Assembly: GCA_937873665.1 (NCBI GenBank)
Contig: CALMYW010000519.1
Location: forward strand, 16,764 to 80,763
Source: an uncultured Sphingorhabdus sp.
Lineage (GTDB): Bacteria; Pseudomonadota; Alphaproteobacteria; Sphingomonadales; Sphingomonadaceae
Direction: 5' to 3'
Length of the DNA stretch: 64,000 nt
Shown here: in pieces, positions 9,542 through 17,577 of the stretch
Position numbering within the stretch: position 1 is the stretch's first letter
Layout: each line of letters starts with the position of its first letter
Notes under the pieces: generated by a model
What the model was told of the DNA's origin: nothing
The model's input: only the letters and a program-made list of their open reading frames with translations
The model's database searches: none
Translations under genes and position numbers: made by a program

Positions 9542-10087
9542 CTAGCACCAGTCGCGTTTCTGGCCGCCCTGATAGGGTTCTGCCAAGCCTTCTGATATTA
9601 GCGTATCTGCAACATCGCTGCCATCAACCCGCACTTGGCGCAACAGCCGACCATAGCGATCGCGGTCCCGGTCTGCGGTCGCTGCGAAAGCAAGTTCACC
9701 AGAGTTCAGCAGCTCCAATAGTCGCAGCTTTGCCTGCTCTCCTTTTGCGGCTTCAGCCGCGCAAGCGGGCTCGGATATCTCTGGTGTGTTGAAGCCAACG
9801 AGCCGGATCTTGTCGCCATTCATCCGGATCGTATCGCCATCGACGACGCAGTTGGTATCACTGCCGCCTGCGCACAAGGAAAAGCTGAACGTCGCCGCAG
9901 ATGTTAATCCCACGCGCTCTGCACTTCCATTCGTTTGCCAGAAATGCATGCCAACCCCAATGCCACCGCCGAGGATAATGGCTCCGCCAAAGAGGAGAGC
10001 GATGTCCTTGGCGCCAAAAGCCTTGGATCGCTTCGATCGCTTCATGGGAATGATGTTAGAATGTCGCCTAGGTCGTTTCATATGCAC
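9542..10087 (-). CDS. Membrane-anchored thermonuclease-like (SNase) protein
   Basis: Up to 181 residues; starts are possible at GTG 10087, ATG 10081 or ATG 10045, none with a clear ribosome site, so the start is uncertain. A Lys/Arg-rich N-terminus is followed by one transmembrane segment (GGAIILGGGIGVGMHFW) and an SNase fold carrying VDGDTIRMNGDKIRLVGFNTPE-type sequence, in which Asp-Gly-Asp and Arg match the calcium and phosphate-binding residues, and later DRDRYGRLLR with the second catalytic Arg. It is expected to be a periplasm-facing DNase/RNase. Such nucleases are common on conjugative elements, and their role there is unclear. Confidence 0.85.
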   Translation of the reverse strand: MHMKRPRRHSNIIPMKRSKRSKAFGAKDIALLFGGAIILGGGIGVGMHFWQTNGSAERVGLTSAATFSFSLCAGGSDTNCVVDGDTIRMNGDKIRLVGFNTPEISEPACAAEAAKGEQAKLRLLELLNSGELAFAATADRDRDRYGRLLRQVRVDGSDVADTLISEGLAEPYQGGQKRDWC

Positions 10088-10156
10088 ATTTGGGTCGGTT
10101 TAGTTTGGCAGTGACTAGGTTAGACAGAGATGGGCATCAAGTGTCATTGACTCATT

Positions 10157-10171
10157 GTTCCTTATATGTTC
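10157..10171 (+). promoter_or_regulatory. LexA (SOS) box, GTTC-N7-GTTC
   Basis: The sequence GTTC-CTTATAT-GTTC matches exactly the direct-repeat LexA operator of alphaproteobacteria. It sits 10 nt before the first ATG of a three-gene run that ends in an SOS response-associated peptidase, so control by DNA damage is a well-supported inference. Confidence 0.75.
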
Positions 10172-10181
10172 CATTTAGTCC

Positions 10182-10418
10182 ATGAACAGAATCACCCCTG
10201 ACGCGCTGACGCGTCACCTGGAAGCCGCCTTGATGATGGCGCCGCCCGAGACATTGAATGCCTTGCAGCATCCCGACCGATATCGGGGGCTTCGTGCCGT
10301 TTCCCGGCTAGCCGATCGTCTCGCACACCGACTGCAATGCTTCGATATATCGCTGGCAGATGGCAGTGCGATGTGCAGTGACGATAACGTCCAGCAGCAA
10401 CTTGCAGGCTGTGCGTGA
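10182..10418 (+). CDS. Hypothetical protein, first gene of SOS-type operon
   Basis: A 78-residue protein from ATG 10182, helical and rich in Ala, Leu and Arg (RYRGLRAVSRLADRLAHRLQ), with no signal peptide or membrane segment. No ribosome site is obvious, so it may be read from a short leader starting just downstream of the LexA box. The next gene overlaps its stop codon. I do not recognise the family with certainty; similar small proteins seem to occur with SRAP genes in sphingomonads. The shared SOS box suggests a role in damage response. Confidence 0.6.
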   Translation: MNRITPDALTRHLEAALMMAPPETLNALQHPDRYRGLRAVSRLADRLAHRLQCFDISLADGSAMCSDDNVQQQLAGCA

Positions 10419-10767
10419 GCGCGAACCTGCTTTTGGATGGGTGCCAGGCAAGGAAGGCTATTTGCCTGTGCGCACCTTGTTCGACTGCGCTCTCTACAAG
10501 ATCAACCTCAGAGTGACCTGCGGCGTCTGTGGGCGCAGCACTGTCATTGATGCACCAGGGCATTGGTGGCGATGCGAGCAGCTCACGACGGATGATAATC
10601 TGAAGGCATTTGTCGACCGGCTCTATTGCCGGGCTTGCTGGGGGCGATCCTATTTCAAGCGCCGTCCGGCAAAGGTCGAGCAAACCAGTGATCCTGTCGA
10701 CGGGCCACTGTTGCCAGGCCCAGACCACTATGCGTGGAAGCGCATTGTCAACCGCCAGCGTTCGTGA
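10411..10767 (+). CDS. Small zinc-ribbon-like protein
   Basis: GTG 10411 is chosen because it overlaps the preceding stop, giving 118 residues; the frame is open further upstream but would lie inside the previous gene. It contains CGVCGRS and, about 40 residues on, YCRACWG, two CxxC knuckles of a zinc ribbon, with an extra Cys/His in GHWWRCEQ between them. It lies 12 bp before the SRAP gene and probably shares its SOS promoter. A nucleic-acid-binding role is inferred only from the zinc ribbon. Confidence 0.6.
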   Translation: MREREPAFGWVPGKEGYLPVRTLFDCALYKINLRVTCGVCGRSTVIDAPGHWWRCEQLTTDDNLKAFVDRLYCRACWGRSYFKRRPAKVEQTSDPVDGPLLPGPDHYAWKRIVNRQRS

Positions 10768-10779
10768 TTGGATAGCTTC

Positions 10780-11358
10780 ATGTGTAACCTCTACGGCCAC
10801 AAAGTATCCCGCGCCGAATACCTGTTCCACTTCCGCTCAGCCGATGAGTGGCGACGGGAGCTTGAGAAGGACTACACATCGCCGGGGCGCGAAGGCTGGA
10901 CCGTGAGGATGCACAATGGCCAACGCACCATGACAGCTATGAAATGGGGATTCCCGCCACCACCGAACATCAAAGGTCCAGTGGTGAATGTCCGCAACTA
11001 TGACAGCCCGTTTTGGCGACCCACACTCGCCAATTCGGAACATCGCTGTCTTGTTCCCGTGACGCAGTTTCAGGAATGGAGTGCAAAGCCCGATCCCCAA
11101 ACTGGTAAGAAACGAGCCTATTGGCTCCACCTACCATCCCAGCCCGTATTTGCCTTTGCCGGGATATGGCAGCCCGATACACAAGGCGATGTGTTTGCAT
11201 TCCTAACCTGCGAACCCAATCCGCTGGTTGGTGCCATTCATCCAAAGGCGATGCCGGTCATACTGCAACCAGAGGACCATCAAGACTGGCTTGATGGTGC
11301 TGATGCCCGCAAGTTGGCACAGCCAATTCCATCACAACTTATGGCGATTGTTGATTGA
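10780..11358 (+). CDS. SOS response-associated peptidase (SRAP/YedK/HMCES family)
   Basis: The start is set at ATG 10780 so that Met is removed to expose Cys2 (MCNLYG), the residue that forms the covalent DNA-protein crosslink with abasic sites in ssDNA. The 192-residue protein keeps the family residues: Asn70 (VVNVRNYDS), Glu99 (FQEW) and His154 (HPKAMPVIL). Family knowledge: SRAP shields abasic sites in single-stranded DNA and is autoproteolytic or amidolytic. On a conjugative element it could protect the incoming ssDNA strand. An upstream LexA box and two co-transcribed small genes support SOS control. Confidence 0.92.
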   Translation: MCNLYGHKVSRAEYLFHFRSADEWRRELEKDYTSPGREGWTVRMHNGQRTMTAMKWGFPPPPNIKGPVVNVRNYDSPFWRPTLANSEHRCLVPVTQFQEWSAKPDPQTGKKRAYWLHLPSQPVFAFAGIWQPDTQGDVFAFLTCEPNPLVGAIHPKAMPVILQPEDHQDWLDGADARKLAQPIPSQLMAIVD

Positions 11359-11580
11359 GTTGCAGTGCGCGCAAAATGGCGGCTAAGTTCGACACTGCCG
11401 ACAGTCTCCTTTTGAGGGAGTGATCGCGGTAAGCGGCCATTCGTTCATTCGACGCTCGAGAGGCAGTTTTTCTCCTCGACAAGTCCTGATCGGCGATTGT
11501 CGAGTGGCAACGACGTTGTGTCAAAAGTGCTGCCTAAGTGCTCAGAGAAAGGACCAAATAGCCCAAAGATGGTAAAAATT

Positions 11581-11604
11581 AAGATAGTAACTAATTACTA
11601 TCTT
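11581..11604 (+). promoter_or_regulatory. Perfect palindromic operator upstream of the TetR gene
   Basis: AAGATAGTAA and TTACTATCTT form a perfect 10-bp inverted repeat around CTAA, ending 16 nt before the TetR ATG. Size and position fit an autoregulatory TetR operator controlling the whole exporter operon. Confidence 0.75.
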
Positions 11605-11620
11605 TGTGGTATGGTGGTCT

Positions 11621-12217
11621 ATGACCCGCAAAAAGCTTCCTGCCGATGTGCGCCGGGCCGCAACCGTTGAAGCGGTGATCGCACTGGCGGCTACGACCAA
11701 TCCCGCCGACATCACCACCACACAGATTGCGGCATATATGGGCGTGACCCAAGGGGCGCTGTTTCGTCATTTTTCCGACAAGGAAGCTGTCTGGTTAGCC
11801 GTGATGGGTTGGACGAGCGACACCCTGCTGGCGCGGATTGATGCAGTTGATGGAGCAACGCCCACGGATAAGTTGCAGGCCATCTTCGCAGCCCATGTCG
11901 AGTTTGTTGTCGAGCATACCGGCGTTCCCCGTATCCTGTTCGGGGAATTGCAGCGCGATGCGGACGCCCCAAGCAAGGCGAGAGTGCGAGCGTTGATGAG
12001 CGGGTATCGCAGCCGCGTGCTTGGCCTGCTCGAACTTGCCAAGACACAAGGCCAGATCGACGAAAAGGCTGACTGCACCGCAGCCGCCACGATGTTCCTC
12101 GGCATGGTGCAAGGGCTGGTAATGCAGGCGATGGCGGCCGATGATTTCACCACTATGCCTGCGCTATCGACGAGGCTTTTCGAAGTCTTCCTGGATGGAC
12201 TGCGAGGAACCAAATGA
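11621..12217 (+). CDS. TetR-family transcriptional repressor
   Basis: The start is ATG 11621 (198 residues); the in-frame GTG 15 nt earlier would overlap the operator region. The N-terminal HTH spans about residues 27-50 (ITTTQIAAYMGVTQGALFRH), then a helical ligand-binding domain. The gene overlaps the adaptor gene by ATGA, and a perfect palindrome lies just upstream, so it likely represses itself and the three exporter genes until an efflux substrate binds. The inducer cannot be inferred from sequence. Confidence 0.9.
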   Translation: MTRKKLPADVRRAATVEAVIALAATTNPADITTTQIAAYMGVTQGALFRHFSDKEAVWLAVMGWTSDTLLARIDAVDGATPTDKLQAIFAAHVEFVVEHTGVPRILFGELQRDADAPSKARVRALMSGYRSRVLGLLELAKTQGQIDEKADCTAAATMFLGMVQGLVMQAMAADDFTTMPALSTRLFEVFLDGLRGTK

Positions 12218-13395
12218 CCTTGCCGTTCACGATGAGCCGCCGTGGCTGGACGATGCTGGCGGTGCTGGTGCCCTTGCTGTTGCTGTTTGCATGGGTCGCC
12301 TTTCGATCTGGCCCGTTGGCACCGATCAACGTGACAGTCACCCAGGTGGAAGAGCGCAGCATTTCCCCGGCAATGTTCGGCATCGGCACCGTCGAGGCGC
12401 GCTACACGCAGAAGATCGGGCCAACCGCTGCGGGCCGGGTGACAATGGTCGCGGTGGATGTTGGTGACACAGTAGTCGCAGGGCAGTTGCTGGCGCAGAT
12501 CGATCCCATCGACCTTGACCAGCGCATTGATGCAGCGGCTGGCGGGACGGCGCGGTCAGCCGCGCTTGAACAGGCCGCCGTCGCTCAGATCGCGGATGCG
12601 AACGCGCGGGTTGTCCTCGCCCGGTCCGTGGCCGCACGGACGGAAGAACTAAAACGCGGTGGCTGGGTTACCGATGCGATGGTTGATCAACGCCGTCAGG
12701 AACTGGCCGCTGCGCAGGCAGGGCTTGCCGCTGCACAAGCCAATCGCAGAGCTGCTACAATGGATCGCGGGCGTCTGGGCGCGGAACGATCGGCGTTGGT
12801 CGAGCAACGTGCCAACCTGCGCCTAGTCGCACCGCACGCCGGGCTCGTGGTGCGCAGAGCCGTAGAGCCCGGCACGACCGTGGTGGCCGGTCAGGCTGTG
12901 ATCGAGATTATCGATCCTACACAATTGTGGATCAACGTGCGCTTCGATCAGACCCAATCGGCTGGTCTGGCGGCGGGTCAGCCGGTTCGGGTTGCTTTGC
13001 GGTCAAGGCCGGATGCACCCCTTTCAGGCATCATCGAACGCGTTGAGCCGATGGCAGATGCGTTGACCGAAGAAGTGTTGGCCAAGGCGCGGTTCACTGC
13101 AACCGGCGGACTACCCTCAATCGGTGAGCTGGCGGAAGTAACCGTGGCCCTGCCTGTACAGGCACGATCGCTGGCCATTCCCAATGCAGCTGTTTACCGG
13201 ATCGATGGACAGGTTGGCGTTTGGGTGATCCGCGATGGCGACCTCGTCTTTGCGCCCGTCAAACTAGGCGCACAGGATCTGGATGGCTGGGTGCAGGTGT
13301 TAGGCGGCCTCACCCGGGGCGAGGCAATCGTGACTCACAGCGCGCGGGCACTGTCGGCCAGCAGCAGGTTCAGCATTGTCGAAGCGCTGCCATGA
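12214..13395 (+). CDS. HlyD/MFP periplasmic adaptor of an ABC exporter
   Basis: A 393-residue protein with an N-terminal membrane anchor (about residues 11-30), a lipoyl half-motif (GRVTMVAVDVGDTVVAGQLLAQID), an alpha-helical hairpin rich in Ala/Arg/Glu (about 105-195), the second lipoyl half (LRLVAPHAGLVVRRAVEPG) and a beta-barrel C-terminus. It bridges an inner-membrane pump to an outer-membrane channel. ATGA overlap with the TetR gene upstream and with the permease downstream indicates translational coupling. With the FtsX-type permease and ATPase it resembles DevBCA/MacAB-like exporters. No TolC gene is present in the window. Confidence 0.9.
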   Translation: MTLPFTMSRRGWTMLAVLVPLLLLFAWVAFRSGPLAPINVTVTQVEERSISPAMFGIGTVEARYTQKIGPTAAGRVTMVAVDVGDTVVAGQLLAQIDPIDLDQRIDAAAGGTARSAALEQAAVAQIADANARVVLARSVAARTEELKRGGWVTDAMVDQRRQELAAAQAGLAAAQANRRAATMDRGRLGAERSALVEQRANLRLVAPHAGLVVRRAVEPGTTVVAGQAVIEIIDPTQLWINVRFDQTQSAGLAAGQPVRVALRSRPDAPLSGIIERVEPMADALTEEVLAKARFTATGGLPSIGELAEVTVALPVQARSLAIPNAAVYRIDGQVGVWVIRDGDLVFAPVKLGAQDLDGWVQVLGGLTRGEAIVTHSARALSASSRFSIVEALP

Positions 13396-14594
13396 TCAGC
13401 CTTGCTGGGCGCGACATCTTGCATGGCTGGGGCAAATTTGTCCTTACCGGCGTGGGTCTCGGCCTGTTGATTGGCGTGACTTTGTCGATGGCTGGCGTCT
13501 ATCGCGGCATGGTCGATGATGCGCAGGCTCTGCTCGATAACAGCCGGGCCGACCTGTGGGTCGTGCAGAAGGACACGCTTGGCCCCTATGCCGAACCCTC
13601 CAGCCTGACCGAAGACAGCGAACGCCCGATCCAGGCGATGCGCGGTGTCGCCCAAGCCGCGGGCGTTACTTACCTCACCATGCAGATCGCATACGGTGAC
13701 AAGGATGTGCGGGTGATGGTCGTCGGAGCGGAAATGGGCGAACCGGGATTACCCGGACAGCCGACCCATCTCATCTCCGGACGGCAGATCGTGCGCGGCC
13801 ATTATGAAGCTGTGGCCGATGTGAAGACTGGCTTCGCAATTGGTGATCGTGTCAGGGTGCGCCGCAATTCTTACACCGTCATCGGGTTGACCAGCCGGAT
13901 GGTGTCGTCGGGTGGTGACCCGATGTTATTCCTGTCGCTAAAAGATGCGCAGGCCGCCCAGTTCGAAAGGGATAGCGACGCCATCGTTCGTCAGCGCGCG
14001 CGAACGGCTGCCAATCCGCAACTGAACCCGCCGGGTAATCCGGCGGTGGCGCAAGCCGTAGACGCCGTTCAAACGGGCAATATCAACGTCAATGCCATTC
14101 TGGTCACCATCACGCCAGATGCCAATCCCGATGACGTCGCCGCCGCGATCCGCCGCTGGCAACGGCTGACGGTTTATACCCGGGCTGAGATGGAAGAAAT
14201 CCTGGTTCAGAAGCTAATCGCCAACTCGGCCCGGCAGATCGCAATGTTTCTGGTCATCCTTTCGATTGTCAGTGCTGCTATCGTTGCGTTCATCATCTAC
14301 ACCATGACCGTCGGCAAGATCCGTGAAATTGCCGTGCTGAAACTGATCGGCACCCGCAATCGCACGATCTCGTGGATGATTCTGCAACAGGCGCTGGGGC
14401 TAGGCCTGATCGGCTTCATTGTTGGCAAGATCGCAGCCAGCCTGTGGGCACCCTTCTTCCCTAAATATGTTTTGCTCCTGCCATCGGATTCGATCTTGGG
14501 TTTCGTGGCGGTGATGCTGATCTGCACACTTGCGAGCCTTCTGGCCATTCAGGCCGCGATCAAGGTCGATCCGGCGGAGGCGATCGGTGGCTGA
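13392..14594 (+). CDS. FtsX/MacB-like ABC transporter permease
   Basis: The start is ATG 13392 in the ATGA overlap with the adaptor gene, giving 400 residues. It has an N-terminal transmembrane helix (about 15-37), a large periplasmic domain, and three C-terminal helices (about 278-300, 330-350, 368-392), the FtsX/MacB topology. The segment GKIREIAVLKLIGTRNRTIS matches the coupling region of DevC-type permeases. It likely exports a lipid, peptide or hydrophobic drug with its partners. The stop overlaps the GTG start of the ATPase. Confidence 0.88.
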   Translation: MISLAGRDILHGWGKFVLTGVGLGLLIGVTLSMAGVYRGMVDDAQALLDNSRADLWVVQKDTLGPYAEPSSLTEDSERPIQAMRGVAQAAGVTYLTMQIAYGDKDVRVMVVGAEMGEPGLPGQPTHLISGRQIVRGHYEAVADVKTGFAIGDRVRVRRNSYTVIGLTSRMVSSGGDPMLFLSLKDAQAAQFERDSDAIVRQRARTAANPQLNPPGNPAVAQAVDAVQTGNINVNAILVTITPDANPDDVAAAIRRWQRLTVYTRAEMEEILVQKLIANSARQIAMFLVILSIVSAAIVAFIIYTMTVGKIREIAVLKLIGTRNRTISWMILQQALGLGLIGFIVGKIAASLWAPFFPKYVLLLPSDSILGFVAVMLICTLASLLAIQAAIKVDPAEAIGG

Positions 14595-15303
14595 GGGCAT
14601 CATCCTTGAGAATGTCGTCAAGACCTACGGCAGCGGCGACACGGCAGTTTATGCCCTGCGCGGCGTAGACATGGCGGTGGCCAAGGGCGAGGTCGTGGGG
14701 CTGATCGGGCCATCGGGTTCGGGCAAGAGTACTCTGCTCAAATGTCTTGGCGCGGTGATCGAGCCGACATCGGGCAAAATGACGATTGGCGACCAGTGTA
14801 TTTATGACAATGGCTGGAAAGTCCGAGATCTGCGCGCGCTGCGGCGCGACATGATCGGCTTCATTTTTCAGGCCCCCTACCTGATCCCATTCCTTGATGT
14901 GACAGACAATGTCGCGTTGCTGCCCATGCTGGCCGGAAAGCCGAATGCAGTGGCGCGAAAGATGGCGTACGATCTTCTCGATGCGCTGGATGTCGGCCAC
15001 CGCGCGGCTGCCATGCCCTCACAACTTTCCGGAGGGGAACAGCAGCGCGTGGCCATAGCCCGCGCGTTGATCAATCGTCCGCCAGTGATCCTCGCCGATG
15101 AACCCACCGCGCCGCTGGATGGCCAACGCGCGCTAGCCGTGGTTGGTCTGCTCAATGACATGGCGCGGCAGTTTGATACGGCAATCATCATTGTTACTCA
15201 TGACGAAAAGATCATTCCGACCTTCAAGCGGCTTTATAATATTCGTGATGGGAGGACAGTTGAAGAGGTGCCAAGCGCGCCCGTTCCGAAGGTTTCAGCA
15301 TAG
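14587..15303 (+). CDS. ABC transporter ATPase (LolD/MacB/DevA-like)
   Basis: GTG 14587 gives 238 residues and overlaps the permease stop; the upstream frame is shadow. It has Walker [10 protein letters not shown] (41-49), Q-loop [10 protein letters not shown], signature [10 protein letters not shown], Walker B VILADEPT and H-loop THD. The D-loop region reads APLD instead of the common GNLD. It belongs to the LolD/MacB class that pairs with FtsX-like permeases. It is the last gene of the TetR-controlled operon. A perfect 9-bp palindrome at 15326-15345 follows 22 nt after the stop. Confidence 0.93.
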   Translation: MAEGIILENVVKTYGSGDTAVYALRGVDMAVAKGEVVGLIGPSGSGKSTLLKCLGAVIEPTSGKMTIGDQCIYDNGWKVRDLRALRRDMIGFIFQAPYLIPFLDVTDNVALLPMLAGKPNAVARKMAYDLLDALDVGHRAAAMPSQLSGGEQQRVAIARALINRPPVILADEPTAPLDGQRALAVVGLLNDMARQFDTAIIIVTHDEKIIPTFKRLYNIRDGRTVEEVPSAPVPKVSA

Positions 15304-15848
15304 TCCAAGGCCCTCATGCATTGCCCTTCCTGCCTCGGCAGGAAGCCGATCGACCGAGAACCTCAGGAAAGCTGCGAAGTCATTCTAACGGCAGCTTGCT
15401 GAGATTGGAATTGCCAAAAGCCGCCGGTCCGGACACGGCCCGGTCCTAACCGTTCGACGACGTCACCCGAGCACCCGCGCAAATGTCCGCAACTGGCGTA
15501 AGCCGATATTCAGCGATCCCGCAAGAAGTGACGGCTAGATCCCAAGCACAGTAATTCCAGCTCTGAAAGTGCTGAGATGAGTGAAGATCGGCTATCGACG
15601 GACCGATTTTGGGCGGTGAACGTCCGCTATGTTAGCGGACCCTGACCGAAACACAGGCCAGTCGTTCGAGCGATTGCCGTTGACCAAACGTCAGCCGCTC
15701 GCTCAATTCATCGCATACGTCTCCTGATGTTCAAAGCCGACATTGGCGCGAAGAACGGGACCAGCGCCTTTACGCGTTTCGGTCCGTTCATGCACCGGCT
15801 CAGGCCAAGGCCAGGCAGCATAGCCGCTCTTGTAGACTAGAATAAACA
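15304..15848. other. Intergenic region with two perfect palindromes
   Basis: I see no supportable gene. CTTCCTGCC/GGCAGGAAG (2-nt loop, 15326-15345) may end the exporter transcript, although no T-run follows. GTCCGCTA/TAGCGGAC (3-nt loop, 15622-15640) looks like a dispersed repeat or hairpin remnant. The rest has no visible structure. Confidence 0.45.
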
Positions 15849-15968
15849 TTATGCGTCACGGTCTTGATCGTCCTTGCTGCGCCCGTTCCGCCAACGCCTA
15901 AGTTCGGCGAGCAGCGGTACCAGTGCCGCAATCACAGCCGCGGCCGCAGTGAGATAGTTGGGGTCCAT
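15849..15968 (-). CDS. Candidate 39-residue membrane miniprotein
   Basis: On the minus strand a GGAGG lies 5 nt before ATG 15968, opening a 39-codon frame to TAA. The peptide begins MDPNYLTAAAAVIAALVPLL, a hydrophobic segment from about residue 6 to 20, and ends in a highly charged tail (RRWRNGRSKDDQDRDA). The strong ribosome site, the amphipathic layout and codon choice rich in G/C third positions support a real small gene. It stands alone between the exporter operon and the transposase-like gene. Function unknown; a toxin-like or membrane-regulator peptide are possibilities only. Confidence 0.5.
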   Translation of the reverse strand: MDPNYLTAAAAVIAALVPLLAELRRWRNGRSKDDQDRDA

Positions 15969-16029
15969 CCGAGCCTCCACGCCGCCGCAAGAGGATCGCG
16001 TTCGGCTACCCCGATTATATGCATGGGGC

Positions 16030-16070
16030 CTTAAGATACCGTTAACTAGTTGTTAACGGTCTTAAGATAC
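16030..16070. repeat. Composite direct and inverted repeat
   Basis: Two copies of CTTAAGATAC (16030-16039 and 16061-16070) flank a perfect inverted repeat CCGTTAAC/GTTAACGG with a 5-nt spacer (16039-16059). It lies about 100 nt before the transposase-like gene. It could be an operator or a remnant transposon end; no second copy was found downstream of that gene. Confidence 0.6.
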
Positions 16071-16173
16071 GATGTTTACACGATTATTTGGAGCATCAGA
16101 GTGCTACGAGTTTCGGAATTACATGGTGTGTTTTTTTGCGCATTCATAGCCCATTGGTTCAGGGGCTGACTTT

Positions 16174-17121
16174 GTGGCGAATCGCGTCGCACCGAGCATT
16201 CGTTGGGCGTTGCGTCACAGCGCCGACAGTAATGCCGCATTGGCCCGGCGGTTCGAACTCGATCCGAAGACCGTCGCGAAATGGCGCTCGCGCCCGGATT
16301 ATGAGGAACAACGCCCTGGCCCAAAAAGTGGCAGGTCGATGCCATCTGAGGTGGAAATGCTGGGGATAGCTGCACGCACTATGCTGCAACTTCCGCTAGA
16401 CGATTGCCTTGCTCTGTTGCATCGTGAGAACCCAAGACTGACCCGATCCTCGCTCTATCGGTCATTCAAGAGGCATCGCGTCGATGGCAAGCTCAACCTC
16501 TTGAGTTCGAGCGATTCAATCTATCGTCGCAAAGCGGTGAAAAGCATCGGAAGTCTGCTGGGAAATATCATCGACATCGAGGTGGATGGACGACAGAAGG
16601 CTGTGCTTGTTCTGACCGATATCGTAAGCCGTTGGACATTTACGCATGTCCTGCGACGTCTCGACGCCGACAACATTATTGAGGGATTCGAGCGTTGCTT
16701 CGCCAGCTTCGGTCATCGCGTGCATTGGCTCTTTGCTGATACCGGCAGCCGCATGCGCTTGTATCGACCCACTGGCTTCGCGGAAGGGCCAAATCCCGAG
16801 GAGTATCTCATGAAGCGTTATGGCGTTCGGACGGCTCCCGCCCATAGCCGGGCCAACTGGTCGGAACTCGGTATCGCAAAAGCGCTCGGTGCCGTGCTTT
16901 CGAGCTCAACTGGGGATTCGGCCGATTTTGCGCAGAAGCTCGATCGATATGTTCGATTCTTTAATGAGGAAGTCTGTTTGCAGGTGCTGGGTGGCAGCAC
17001 GCCAGCCAGGTTCCTCCGCGATCATTCCGTCAAGGTGCCTAGATTCCCAGTTCTACGAAGAGCGTATCTCGGTGTTGAGATCGACAACGGGCTTAACTTG
17101 TCCGAGCGAACGGAAAACTGA
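16174..17121 (+). CDS. IS481-like transposase relative with altered catalytic core
   Basis: 315 residues from GTG 16174. An N-terminal HTH (SNAALARRFELDPKTVAKWR) and a linker resemble IS481-family transposases, then an integrase-core-like domain. The first Asp region is present (IIDIEVDGRQKAVLVLTD). The usual TDNG motif reads FADTGS, and the usual NGxxER region reads NWSELGIAK, so the third acidic residue is displaced. This points to a decayed or repurposed transposase. No flanking terminal inverted repeats or target duplication were seen. It precedes the ATPase/STAS/membrane trio by 456 bp and may only mark an insertion point. Confidence 0.6.
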   Translation: MANRVAPSIRWALRHSADSNAALARRFELDPKTVAKWRSRPDYEEQRPGPKSGRSMPSEVEMLGIAARTMLQLPLDDCLALLHRENPRLTRSSLYRSFKRHRVDGKLNLLSSSDSIYRRKAVKSIGSLLGNIIDIEVDGRQKAVLVLTDIVSRWTFTHVLRRLDADNIIEGFERCFASFGHRVHWLFADTGSRMRLYRPTGFAEGPNPEEYLMKRYGVRTAPAHSRANWSELGIAKALGAVLSSSTGDSADFAQKLDRYVRFFNEEVCLQVLGGSTPARFLRDHSVKVPRFPVLRRAYLGVEIDNGLNLSERTEN

Positions 17122-17577
17122 GCCAACGCCGGCTTGCTGGGGCCACCTGGGGAGCCGGTAGCGCCGATGAACCACCGGCAGCTATTAACGATCTCGCTGA
17201 CGCCCTTGATCGGCAGCAATGTTAGCGGCTCTAAACCTTTCCTGGACGCGTTCGAATATCGGCATCCACACCATTGGATATCGAAACACTCGCCACAGAA
17301 CGCTAGTGACTATGCGGCAGTATTTCGAATGTACGCCGCTGTCCGCGGATCGCAGTCGAAAACTGAACCGAAACAGCGTCAGATGTCAGCGCTGATGTAA
17401 TCAAGCCCCAACAAAGACTATATGCAATTAGAGTATCGCCGTAGTGCTTAGCTCTTTGAAACCAGGGTTCGATTCAACCTAATTGTCCACAACTAATTTC
17501 GTTGTTCGATTGAACCCTATTCCTGCTTCGATCATGCAGTCTGCCATGGATGCTCACATGATCCTTCGGTTTTTTAT
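17122..17577 (+). other. Intergenic region with inverted repeat
   Basis: No supportable gene. Near 17464-17519 an imperfect inverted repeat (AGGGTTCGATTCAAC and GTTCGATTGAACCCT) encloses an AT-rich stretch with TTGTCCACAA, about 60 nt before the ATPase gene. This is a plausible promoter/operator of the downstream trio. Confidence 0.45.

Noticed and set aside
17134..17400. 88-codon plus-strand frame after the transposase-like gene
   Set aside because: No ribosome site, irregular composition and no recognisable domain.
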